Assembly: GCA_023091665.1 (NCBI GenBank)
Contig: JALJCQ010000011.1
Location: forward strand, 2,294,001-2,358,000
DNA length: 64,000 bases
Direction: 5' to 3'
DNA from: Pythium myriotylum
Lineage: Eukaryota > Oomycota > Peronosporomycetes > Pythiales > Pythiaceae
This document shows, piece after piece, positions 36,094-45,383 of the stretch. The translations under genes and the position numbers were made by a program. The notes under the pieces are model-generated. The model worked only from the letters and a program-made list of their open reading frames with translations, had not been told where the DNA came from and did not search any database. Position 1 is the stretch's first letter, and the number at the start of each line of letters is the position of its first letter.

Positions 36094-36756
36094 CTCACCT
36101 CCGTTCGCCAAGATTCCGCCGACGCATGGATGAGAGCCGTCCGAGCTTCGGTTAAGTACGATGACGTAGGCAAATCCCAATAGACAAGGCAGCGCGCCTC
36201 ACCATGTCCGTCCGCGCGTCCCCGCGATCTTACCAGCAGGGCGTCTGGCTTCTTCTTCCTCTCGCATGGGCGCGCCCCGTGGCCCTGCGTGGGTCCTGGA
36301 TCCACTGGATCTCGTGGATCGCTACGGTACATACCCCTCGCGCGTTTCCTTATTTGGATTGCGTGCATTGGGCACGCGATCAGACGTTGGCTGGACCAAC
36401 ATTCGACCGCACTGCTGGGGCGTCATCGCGTCATGGGTCGGACGGTCTGGTTATACGCAATCTTTGGTGATCTGTTCGAGCCCGACCCGATTTCTCCCGA
36501 CCCGTTGAATCTAGAATACCCAACTCAAGACAAACTAGTCGGCGATCGTCAACGGGCCGACCCAGGGTCGGTGTAGGGTGGAAACCCACTGCGACATACC
36601 GACCCACTTTGCTGCAGGTTTTCGAGTAGGGCCAGGGGTCGTGCCGTTGAGCAGGATCGCGGTCGAAGCTGCACCAAGCACGAGACGACGCCGGTCATTT
36701 CGCAATTCGCCGCCGGCCCCTCACATCGCCCTCTCCCTCCTCCTCTCCCCACCACC
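36094..36756. promoter_or_regulatory. Transaldolase upstream region with clustered CCGACCC motifs
   Basis: The 663-bp gap holds no gene. CCGACCC (or its complement) occurs six times within 175 bp: 36435-36441 (reverse), 36482-36488, 36497-36503, a 15-bp palindrome at 36557-36571 that contains one copy on each strand, and 36599-36605. One TACGGTA lies at 36323-36329. The cluster ends 150 bp before the start codon of the strongly codon-biased transaldolase gene, so an activator-binding region is plausible. Confidence 0.5.
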
Positions 36757-37761
36757 ATGAGCAGCTCGCCCACCAAGAAGCTCAAGGAGACCACGCAGCT
36801 CGACCAGCTAAAGGAGTTCACGACGGTCGTGGCCGACACGGGCGACATCGCGTCCATCGCCAAGTACAAGCCGCAGGACGCGACGACCAACCCGTCGCTG
36901 CTCTTCAAGGCCGCCACCATGGAGCAGTACAAGCACCTCGTGGACGACGCCGTGGAGTACGGCAAGGGCCTCGACTCGGAGCTCTCGGAGAAGGAGCGCC
37001 TCGGCTACATCATCGACAAGCTCTCGGTCAACTTCGGTATTGAGATCCTCAAGATCGTCCCGGGCTACGTCTCGACCGAGGTCGACGCGCGCTTGAGCTT
37101 CGACAAGGAAGGCACGATCGCGCGTGCGCACCGCATCATCAAGCTCTACGAGGACGCCGGCATCTCGAAGGACCGTATCCTCATCAAGATCGCCTCGACC
37201 TGGGAGGGCATCCAGGCCTGCAAGGAGCTCCAGCAGGAGGGCATCTCGTGTAACATGACCCTGCTCTTCGGCTTTGCCCAGGCTGTGGCCTGCGCCGAGG
37301 CTGGCGCGACGCTGATCTCGCCTTTCGTCGGCCGCATCCTCGACTGGCACAAGGCCAAGACTGGCAAGTCGGCGTACGCCTCGAACGAGGACCCTGGTGT
37401 GATTTCGGTCACCAAGATCTACCAGTACTACAAGAAGTACGGCTACAACACCATCGTCATGGGTGCTTCGTTCCGCAACACCGGTGAGATCACCGAGCTT
37501 GCCGGCTGCGATCGCCTGACGATCTCGCCCAACCTCCTGGAGGAGCTCGAGAAGAGTAGCGACCTCGTCGTGCGCAAGCTTGAGCCAGAGAGCGCCGCCG
37601 CGCAGTACAGCGGCGAGCAGCTCACCTTCGACGAGAAGGACTTCCGCCTGAGCCTGAACGAGGACGCGATGGCGACCGAGAAGCTCGCGGAGGGCATCCG
37701 TGGCTTCAGCGCCGACATCGTCAAGCTCGAGGAGATCCTCAAGAACAAGCTCAAGGCGTAA
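36757..37761 (+). CDS. TAL1: Transaldolase
   Basis: Pentose-phosphate pathway enzyme moving a dihydroxyacetone unit between sugar phosphates, cytosolic. Intronless, 334 aa, the usual length. Motifs: [15 protein letters not shown] and [12 protein letters not shown] (N-terminal signature), [28 protein letters not shown] with the Schiff-base Lys, [33 protein letters not shown], and [12 protein letters not shown]. Codon third positions are almost all G or C, stronger than the neighbours, a mark of high expression. That bias also opens a full-length antisense frame, which is a shadow. Start at the ATG after a CT-rich leader (CTCTCCCCACCACC). Confidence 0.97.
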   Translation: MSSSPTKKLKETTQLDQLKEFTTVVADTGDIASIAKYKPQDATTNPSLLFKAATMEQYKHLVDDAVEYGKGLDSELSEKERLGYIIDKLSVNFGIEILKIVPGYVSTEVDARLSFDKEGTIARAHRIIKLYEDAGISKDRILIKIASTWEGIQACKELQQEGISCNMTLLFGFAQAVACAEAGATLISPFVGRILDWHKAKTGKSAYASNEDPGVISVTKIYQYYKKYGYNTIVMGASFRNTGEITELAGCDRLTISPNLLEELEKSSDLVVRKLEPESAAAQYSGEQLTFDEKDFRLSLNEDAMATEKLAEGIRGFSADIVKLEEILKNKLKA

Positions 37762-38319
37762 ATCCACTAACGAGCTGCTAGGGCCGGGTGGGCTGGCTCC
37801 TCACGTGGCACATACGACGCACACATCTGTGTGGTGCCATTCAATCTCTCGCGTCGCAGCAATTTCGTCTGCCAGTGTCTCCGACGCGTCTTACTGCCAT
37901 CCGTGCGCTTGACGAAGAGCGCCAAAAGAAATCAGAAACAGAACCGCTTCTTTTTATGAGGGGAAAAAAATCCATGTTATCTTGCGCTTTGCCACTCCAT
38001 GCTCCTCCCCATCTCCGTCTACGCGACGCGACAGAACCCAACGATCAGATAGACGCGTCCGGACTGCGACGTGGCCACGTGCCTCCACGCCAGCATTCGA
38101 ATTTACCGGCTCGCGGGGGGGGTTCTTCAACTTTGGTGGTCGTACCGTAAATTTACATACTAGGTACGATTTCGCGTTGATGGCTTCGTACTTTATCGGC
38201 GAAACATGGTGATGTCTACCAAATGCGATCTCGCCCAACTGGCGGCTGGGTAGAATTTGATACGGAGCTGCTCAGAAGCTTGGGCGGGAAATCTGGAACG
38301 CGCGACTCGAGAGGACGCG
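37762..38319. other. Intergenic region upstream of PHD-finger gene
   Basis: 558 bp without a recognised gene. It contains a run of eight or more G near 38117 and TACCGTA at 38144-38150, about 170 bp upstream of the next start codon. Confidence 0.4.
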
Positions 38320-40052
38320 ATGGCGACGTTCGGCGACGGCTTCGAGCTCAGCAAGTGGTTCAACAGCGCCTCCGCGCGACATGAGTCGGCCGCCAGCGAC
38401 AACACGGACGTCGAGGACGGCGAGGCCGCCGCGGTGCCCGACGAAGGCGTGCCCGTGGTCGTGGAGATGGCCCACTGCTTTGTCTGCCACACCGCCAACC
38501 CCGAGTACCTCTCGACCAACACGGTCAAGGGCGCGCCGTCGGTGCCCGTGTGCAGTCTCGAGTGCGAGGCCGACTACCTCAAGCAGAAAGGATGGAGCGC
38601 GAGCAAGAAGAACGGCGGCAAGTACGTGCAGCTGCCCACGTCGCCGACGTCCGACTCGGACTCGGCGCCGCCGGCGAAGAAGACCAAGCGAGAGACAGGC
38701 GCAGACAAACCAAAGGCCATGCCAGAAGAGGCGAAAAGCAAGCGCGCGCGGCGCTCCTTCAGCTTCCTCGACGACCATATGCTGGACGTCGAGGACGGCA
38801 AAGGCTACAAAAGCTGGTGGCTCGGTGCGCTGGCGCTTTACGACTTCATGTACCAGCGCCACGGCATGTGGCACAGCTATTCCATGGGCAACAACGAGCC
38901 CCGCGTCGACCCTCCACTGATCAAATATTGTACGCGTGGCAGTTGGTGTTTGATGGGTCTCAGATAAGTGACTAACCGCGTGTTGCCTCGTTTTCAGGGA
39001 CGTGCAATATCTATCGAGAGCTCGATCGAAGTACTGCATATCTCCGGAAGCACGTTCTTCGGTACGTCTTGATGCGCGATGGAAGTGAGGAATTGACAAG
39101 ACGTCTAACTCGAAATGGATGCAGCTGGCAGCAAGCCCACCAAGGACGTCTGAGTATGCGTGAAATCTTGTGGATGGCGGTGGTGTTCCGCTTCTGCAAC
39201 AAACTCGAGACATTTGACAAGACAAATGGTATTCCAAGCTCCGATAGCTTCTCGGCGTTCAAGAAGCGCCTCCAGGGCCTCGCCAAGCGAAAGGATGATG
39301 TCGCGCTGTTTGCTGGACGACGTGACCTGGACGTACACCGATATCTTGAAGTGCTCGAAGAATTCCTTGAAAACCTGGATGCTTGCACGTTTGATATCAA
39401 GAAGTGCACGACAACCTCACAAGTGTTTGAAGAGCTCCGAAAGTTCCGCGACAACGCACTCGGCTCCTTTACGTGCTGGCAGGTCGTGTGTGACCTCATC
39501 GAGCTGAACCTGTTTCCTGAGGACTTCGATTCAGATGACTTTGTCTGGCTTAGTCTGGACGCAAAGAAGAGTCTCGTCCAGATTTTTGGTAAGCGCCGCG
39601 CGCGTCCGACGGAGTACGTGTCGTTGGCCAAGCTTTTGGAACAGCGCCAGGTGCAGGGTTTCAAGGCTCTTGAGGTGCGCTTCCCCTATTTCATGAACCA
39701 AAAGGTGAATCTGAAGAATATTGGCCACGCTCTTCACGGCTTCCAAGTGTATCGCAACATTAAGCTGCTTGAACAAAACCAGTTTCACAAGCACGAGGCG
39801 GGCACGACGGCGCCAGTGGCATATGCCTCCCGCTCGTATTTAATGGATTCCGAGTCGTGTGAGATTTGCTCGCTTGCGGAAAATGAAGAAGAATTGGTGC
39901 TTTGTGATATGTGCAACCGCATGTTCCACAAGTATTGTATCAACATGAAGGAGCTGCCGCCAGCGTCATGGGTCTGCACGGCGTGCAAGAAGCTCGTTAA
40001 CTTGCCGCCGGAGGGTATGGTCACTCAACCTGAAGTGATCTCTATTGAGTAG
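38320..40052 (+). CDS. PHD-finger protein with MYM/FCS-like zinc finger and aGPT-Pplase/HMUDK-type helical (HhH glycosylase-like) domain
   Basis: Exons 38320-38929, 38998-39061 and 39125-40052 (533 aa). Residues about 53-82 form a small zinc finger (CFVC, then CSLEC). A Ser/Lys-rich linker with a possible NLS (KSKRARRSFSF) follows. The middle (about 195-370) carries YWTCNIYRELDRSTAYL assembled across an intron, REILWMAVVFRFCNKLETF, and LGSFTCWQVVCDLIEL. These resemble the helical domain described for 5-hmdU DNA kinases and alpha-glutamyl/putrescinyl-thymine pyrophosphorylases, relatives of HhH DNA glycosylases. A C4HC3 PHD finger closes the protein (about 470-515; CEIC, CDMC, HKYC, CTAC). Inferred role: chromatin-bound handling of modified DNA bases. 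The PHD finger is secure; the middle domain rests on remembered motif patterns. Its stop is one base from the stop of the opposing SANT gene. Confidence 0.75.
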
Positions 40053-40053
40053 G

Positions 40054-41686
40054 CTACGGAGCGGTAGATGCAGTGCCAGTGTTGGCGTTCGTCGTGGTGG
40101 TAGGAGTGGGCTTCTTCTTGCTGAAAGGATCTTTCTTCTCCCACCGACTTTTGACGACCTGGTAGTACGGGTCCTTCTTCCAAACGTAGTAAAACGCGAT
40201 AACTTCTTTGCAGGACTTGGTTCCAATCTGATCCACACCAGTCCGTCTCTGTCAGTTGCCAACCACGATGTCAGTGAGTCGAATCAACGTACCATGCGAG
40301 CAACCTGATGGAACTCTTCTTTCCCATAGCACTCCATCGCAAGCTCAAACACGCGGATCTCGTGAGGAGTCCAAGTGTCTGTTCAAGCGAAAACAAGGCC
40401 ATAAACTCCCAGTCGTCTTTGCTCACAAGAGATTGCGGTCTTACCCAGGACAGAGGGGTTGCGCAGATTTGAGGTTGCAGGAAGCGCTGGACGAAGTCCC
40501 GCGAGACGATGGAGCGAGAAATCTGTGAGTGAGACGTCACGATGGCTCACTTGGTTGATGCGCTTCACGCAAATGACTTCTCGTGCGGCGGAGAAGTAGT
40601 CCTTCATGCATCGCTGCCTCCCTGAGAGACAGTTGGTTGGTCAGAACGAGAAGAGAAACTCTGAGATTTGCAGCTGACGCACTCTTCAGTTTCTCGACCA
40701 ATCTTAGAGTCTCCGCCGACATGCTCGAGTCATAGTATCCATCCGAACTGCCTCCGTCGCTGTCTTCGCCGTCGTTGTGCTGGACTGCTAAAATGCCGTG
40801 CTTCTTCCAAATGTAGTAGAATGCGATGACATCCTTCACCGTCTTGTTGGCAAGCTACAAACAACTTGGTTAGGGATGTCCTACGTATGGCCAAAGGGGC
40901 AAAGGCCAGTCAGACGACATCAAGGTTACCTGTTGTGCGATTGCGTGGAAATCCTTGCCGTATCGTTCAAACGCATCCTCAAAAATGCCAATTTCAAGTG
41001 GCGTCCATGAGTCTGAAGCGATCGTCATGAGCCACATCATCTCCGCGCGCAGGTATATTACATGTCTCACCTAGCACTTGTGGAGAGCGAATGGGGGATA
41101 CCAGTGAAGCTAGCACGTCGTGTGTCGAGCCGCTTTTGAAACCATACTGCGCACACAACACTGAGGACTAGCCACCACATCCCAACAGCCAAGGCCTCGT
41201 ACCGAGTTGGATTTCATCTTCAGCACTGCAGATGGTCGCTTTGGCTGCATCTGAATCTCATACAACGATCTGGCTGTGCGGAGGTAGCGGCGAATGCGCC
41301 GCAGGTTTCCTGCACAAGACTGCTATGAGCATCACTTCAACTACCTGGCCTCCGTACCCTCTATGCCTTACCATCGATGAGGCTCGGGTCGTGTCCTTCC
41401 TTCCAATAGCTCTCGGCCGATACGACTCGCCCTCCCGCACTGGCGTCCTCAAGCGATCTCCCCGGGCCTCCATTAGCGGTGAGCGCGGCCAGGCCACTTG
41501 ACGTGAGCTGCACCACTCCAGCTTAGATTCCGAGACCCTGGACGACTCTGACGCCGTGAATCCACTCACCGTATGTACTGGCTTCTTGTCTCTATCCACG
41601 AGACTCAGTCGTGGGCTCGCGCGGCTCTGGGAGCCGCTGTCGTCGCCGGAGGCGTCCTCCAAGGAGACCGTCAGCTTGGTCTCCAT
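40054..41686 (-). CDS. Tandem SANT-domain protein (co-repressor-like)
   Basis: Nine exons fit with consistent phases: 41570-41686, 41372-41507, 41203-41309, 41071-41146, 40930-41012, 40683-40854, 40445-40621, 40293-40378 and 40054-40227 (1,128 nt, 375 aa). Two SANT domains are each built across an intron: DSWTPLEIGIFEDAFERYGK with KTVKDVIAFYYIWKK, and DTWTPHEIRVFELAMECYGK with KSCKEVIAFYYVWKK. The second ends DPYYQVVKSRW. The SANT pattern (TP.E...FE.A...YGK, then K.V.E.I.FYY.WKK) is the ELM2-SANT type of MTA, MIER and CoREST proteins, which recruit histone deacetylases. The N-terminal 150 residues may hold a degenerate ELM2, but I cannot confirm it. Nuclear chromatin protein by inference. Confidence 0.8.
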
Positions 41687-41778
41687 GGCTCGAATCCCAA
41701 TATGGCCGGCCTTCTGAGTCAGATGCTGAACCTGAAGGGATTTGGGGTCGACTCAGACGTCGTATCTGATAAATTCCC

Positions 41779-41811
41779 GTAACTAACGCCGTTGGATTTG
41801 GCGTTAGTTAC
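41779..41811. promoter_or_regulatory. 12-bp perfect inverted repeat in SANT/COG1 divergent promoter
   Basis: GTAACTAACGCC at 41779-41790 and its exact complement GGCGTTAGTTAC at 41800-41811 are separated by nine bases. They lie midway between the SANT protein start (41686) and the COG1 start (41879). TAAC cores are MYB-type sites, so a dimeric MYB-like factor site is one reading; a cruciform or transcript hairpin is another. Confidence 0.6.
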
Positions 41812-41878
41812 CGGAGTGATGGTCTTGAAGGGAGCTTTGGTGTGTGTGCGTGTCGCCAACCTGGAAAACCCGAGTCAA

Positions 41879-44800
41879 ATGAGGCCGGCCTCCAAGAGCG
41901 ATGCCACGGACGCGGACGGCGCCGCCGCCGACTTCCTGCGGCGCCTGTCCGTGGCCGATGCGAAGGTCTTGTTGGAGCGAACGAGGTGCGTCGAATGAGC
42001 CGCTCGCGGCCTCTGGGCTCGCTCCGGAAGCGAAGTAACGAAGCGTTGTTTAGGAAGGAGAAAGAGGCCAAGACCAAAGAGATGCAGAAGATGATCGGCG
42101 TGCGGTATCGCGACCTCATCGACTCAGCTGACAAGATTGTCAGCATGCACTCGGCGGCCATGCGCCTCGAATCGTCGCTCAAGGAGATGCCGGACAAGTG
42201 GAAAGCGATGGAGACCAAGCTTGTGGAGACACTCTCGGGGTCCGAGAAGCTCGCGGCTCACAACGGAAATGGAATCGTCGAACATCAAGATACGGAAGCG
42301 ATGACGAAGTTGTCGCCCACTGCGTCTGTGCATGAGCGCGTGCTCTTTATCGTCACGGCCCACGAACAGCTCTGGTTTCACTTGGATCGCGGCGAGTCAA
42401 AGCAAGCGTTGGCGTTGTATCAGCAAGCCAAAATGAATTTTGAGTCGGCAGAGGTTCAGGATTCAATTGCTACGTACCCATTCCTCCCTTCTATGTGGGC
42501 ATCGGTCCATAGCTTCGAAAAGCGAGTCAAGTCGGTGGCCGAGTCATGTCTGAACTCTCGAGGAAAGAGTGCGCAGTTCTACGCGGGAAACCTCGAGTCG
42601 CTATACAAACTTGGGAGTGCGCCTGGCATTCATGAGCTTCTAAACCAATTTCTCAGTAGCAGGACGAAGTGGCTTGAGTTGGACGGAATGACCAGTATCG
42701 ACGAGGAGGAGGACAAAGTGCGAGCAAGGGCCCAGCGAGAGATGCGCTTAAATCTTCGCTCTCTTCTTGTGACAATTCTCCACATCGAGGAGATCTTCTT
42801 GTCTAGTAGTTCGTCCCTGACAAACCTGCTTTTGTCGTCTGTCTCGAAGAGCTCTTTGGAGTCCTCAGCAATTGTGGCTGATACTGAGCGTTGGTTTTTG
42901 AAGAATCTGGAAACTGTGAGTAAATCTCACGCCTTCCCTGAGTGAAAAGGCTCCTAAAGGTTCATTGTTGGTTCTAGGTAACTACACATGCTAGCACCAT
43001 CATTGGTCGTGTCCATACGATTGCGGAGATTGCTCAAACACAGACCAAGCTTGCAAGCATTGAGACGCAATACTCAGCCTACCGCGAAACAAGCTTGTGG
43101 AAATCGCTTCAACAAAGTCACTCCAGTTCGTCTTCAATGTTCCAGCTAATCTTTGGTAAGGCTCTTCGAAAGCGAACTCGTGACTTGGTGCAGCATTCCT
43201 TCGTTGATGCAACAAATGCAATCAAGCGCGATATCAAGGCGTGCTTAGGAGCGATGATCGAGACTGCTCAGCCTCTACGCCAACTCTCTACTGTCCAGTT
43301 CTACGAGCATTTCGACTCAATCCACAAAAAGGTTGTTGGATTAGATTCCAGCGAACTTCAGCGAGTACTGACGGAAGAGTACATGAGATCGCTCTTAAGC
43401 ATCGTCCGTTTCTTGGAGGATGAATATCCGTGGTCAAGACCAGATAAGCAGTCATCACAAGGCCCGCAGAATCCAACCTTCTTGCTAGGACTTGCCAATA
43501 TTTTGATGTCGATCGTCACCACCTTCCCCGATCGAAAGAAAGCAATCTTTGGTGATGATGTGGAGAAGGCGTCGTGTGGAAACACACTCTCTGATGACGT
43601 AAAACCGTTTGAACTCGCGTCCCAAGACGGTAGACTCGCCAAGCAAGCGCTGTCAGAGGCGCTTAAGGTACGGAGCAATCATATGGATGGCTCTGTCCCA
43701 TCAACGCTGACAATGTTGTGAGCTCAGCAGGATAAGGCGGATTCAGCTAAAGGCTCATCATTCATCGACGAGGAACTACAACACATTGAATCGGCTGGAT
43801 TGTACACCTTTCGGCTACTGAGTCAGATCAAGGCAACGGTTCCGCACTCTGCAGTGTTTGTTGAGGTGCTCCGCGGCCTTGCGGAGAAGTACTGTGAAGC
43901 ATGGGCTCGACAACTTCTTCGCCAGAAGATTGGCCCGCTTCGAGAGTTCCTGCAGTCTCAGCGATATGATCTCACGAATGAGGTATGACGCGCGGAAGTT
44001 GGATCCGTGTACGTTTGCTGACAATTCTTATGCGGAGTAGCAATGGGTACTTACTCATCAAGGCTGGTCGGAGCAAGTGATCGTGACGGATGCTTTCAGC
44101 GGTGAGGATGAGGACCCGAGTGAGGGCGGAACTTCGTCCATGGAAGAGAAGGTCTGGCTTCCATGGTCTGAGACTCCTACGGTCTCCAGCTTCCTCTTCT
44201 CTTGCTGTTACGCTCTTGATGAGGCTTACCGCCTTGTGCGTTCAGTGAAAGAAGCTTCGACTGCCCATGTCAACTCCATGCATGAGCTGATCCGCTTGGT
44301 GCTGACCGAACAACTGACGATCATGAGTGTTGACGTCTATGAAGAAGCTGTGGATCTCGTCGTTAAAGCTAAGGGGCTACAGAGCCGCGCGGTGCTCAAC
44401 TTTGGGGAGTTCTGTGTACTGCAGTTCCTCTTCGACATGTACTTCGTTCGGGCGACGCTCGGCTTTTCCGACTTTGTTCGATTCGGCTGGGGTGACGAGA
44501 TAGATCTTGCGACGTGTGCTCCAAGCGTGGCCCGACTAAAGAAGCTTTTCGATCGGATGCAGGACTTTGTCGACCCAGTCGACTGGGAGATCTACGGCCC
44601 GCAGCTGATTGAGAACGTCGTCATCCAGTTCCGCAAGAGTCGGCTCCTCTTCTCCTCGCTTTCCGAGGCAAACGACATCAGCGAAATCAGTACGTTCGCC
44701 CTCTCTCTCTCTGCTGGCTATCTCTCGCTCCATACTGACTCGCACCAACTCTTTCTCTTAGACGGGAAGCCCATCGTCGTGAGTGCTCAGGACACCCGCC

Positions 44801-45120
44801 CGATCATCAAGCTCGCCGAGCCCGTGCCGCGCTTCTCGCTCCTCCCAGTGCCCACGACGCGACGTCGTGCCCCAAGCGTGAGTGCGACGACGCCTGCAAC
44901 GAACGGGAGCCGGTCGGCGTCGTCCGGCAGCGACTCGCTCTTCCACGAGAGCAGCCCGTCGCCGTCGCTGCCGTCGCTCAAACTGCAGGACCTGCTGGCC
45001 GGCACGACGAGCTCGAACCTGCTCTCGTCGGCAGCCAAGGGCATGAGTTTCCTCTCGTCCGCGACGAGCTCGTACCTGCGCGACGGCTCCTCGGACGCGA
45101 GTCGCACGAAATACTTCTAA
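41879..45120 (+). CDS. COG1: Conserved oligomeric Golgi complex subunit 1
   Basis: COG lobe A subunit, partner of COG2, for retrograde Golgi traffic. About 1,000 aa (human 980) in five exons. The first exon (41879-41985) gives MRPASKSDATDADGAA and DFLRRLSVADAKVLLERTR, spliced to KEKEAKTKEMQKMIGVRYRD. The conserved COG1 N-terminal motif follows: VRYRDLIDSADKIVSMHSAA. The C-terminal part has NFGEFCVLQFLFDMYFVRAT and VDWEIYGPQLIENVVIQFRK, followed by PRFSLLPVPTTRRRAPS, equivalent to the FGLLPLS region of human COG1, and a Ser-rich low-complexity tail ending SRTKYF. Orthology is convincing from both ends. The start was chosen at the ATG whose exon splices in frame into the conserved helix. Confidence 0.9.
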
Positions 45121-45383
45121 GCACGATGATGACTCTTTCCTCGTTTCTCGAAAAGAGCTCGCACTTCAACTGACTGGCGAACAACCGGGATGAGGATGAT
45201 TCGGTTGCCTATCACGCTGCTGATTGGCAGAAACTCGGATCTGAACCCATGATGCGCGTGGGTTTTTGAGGTGCAACTCCGCTTCAAGCACGAGGTTTTA
45301 TATCTTCCTGATTTCTTTCGCCCTTCCGTCCGTCAATCTTTCCGGGCCCATTTCGCGAGTGACCACAAAGCAAGCGGAACGCC
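45121..45383 (+). promoter_or_regulatory. Myosin promoter region with inverted CCAAT box
   Basis: A 263-bp gap between COG1 and myosin, same strand. ATTGG (inverted CCAAT) lies at 45223-45227, 157 bp before the myosin ATG, followed by pyrimidine-rich sequence. No gene is present. Confidence 0.35.

Noticed and set aside
36808..37767. 319-codon open frame antisense to transaldolase
   Set aside because: Full-length antisense frame produced by extreme G/C third-position bias; the sense product is a complete, recognisable transaldolase.
38272..39237. 321-codon frame antisense to the PHD-finger gene
   Set aside because: Runs across introns of the real gene and has no recognisable features.
40383..40607. 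28-nt intron inside the SANT gene (GTGAGC...CACAG)
   Set aside because: Too short for this genome, and reading through keeps the frame into the second SANT domain.
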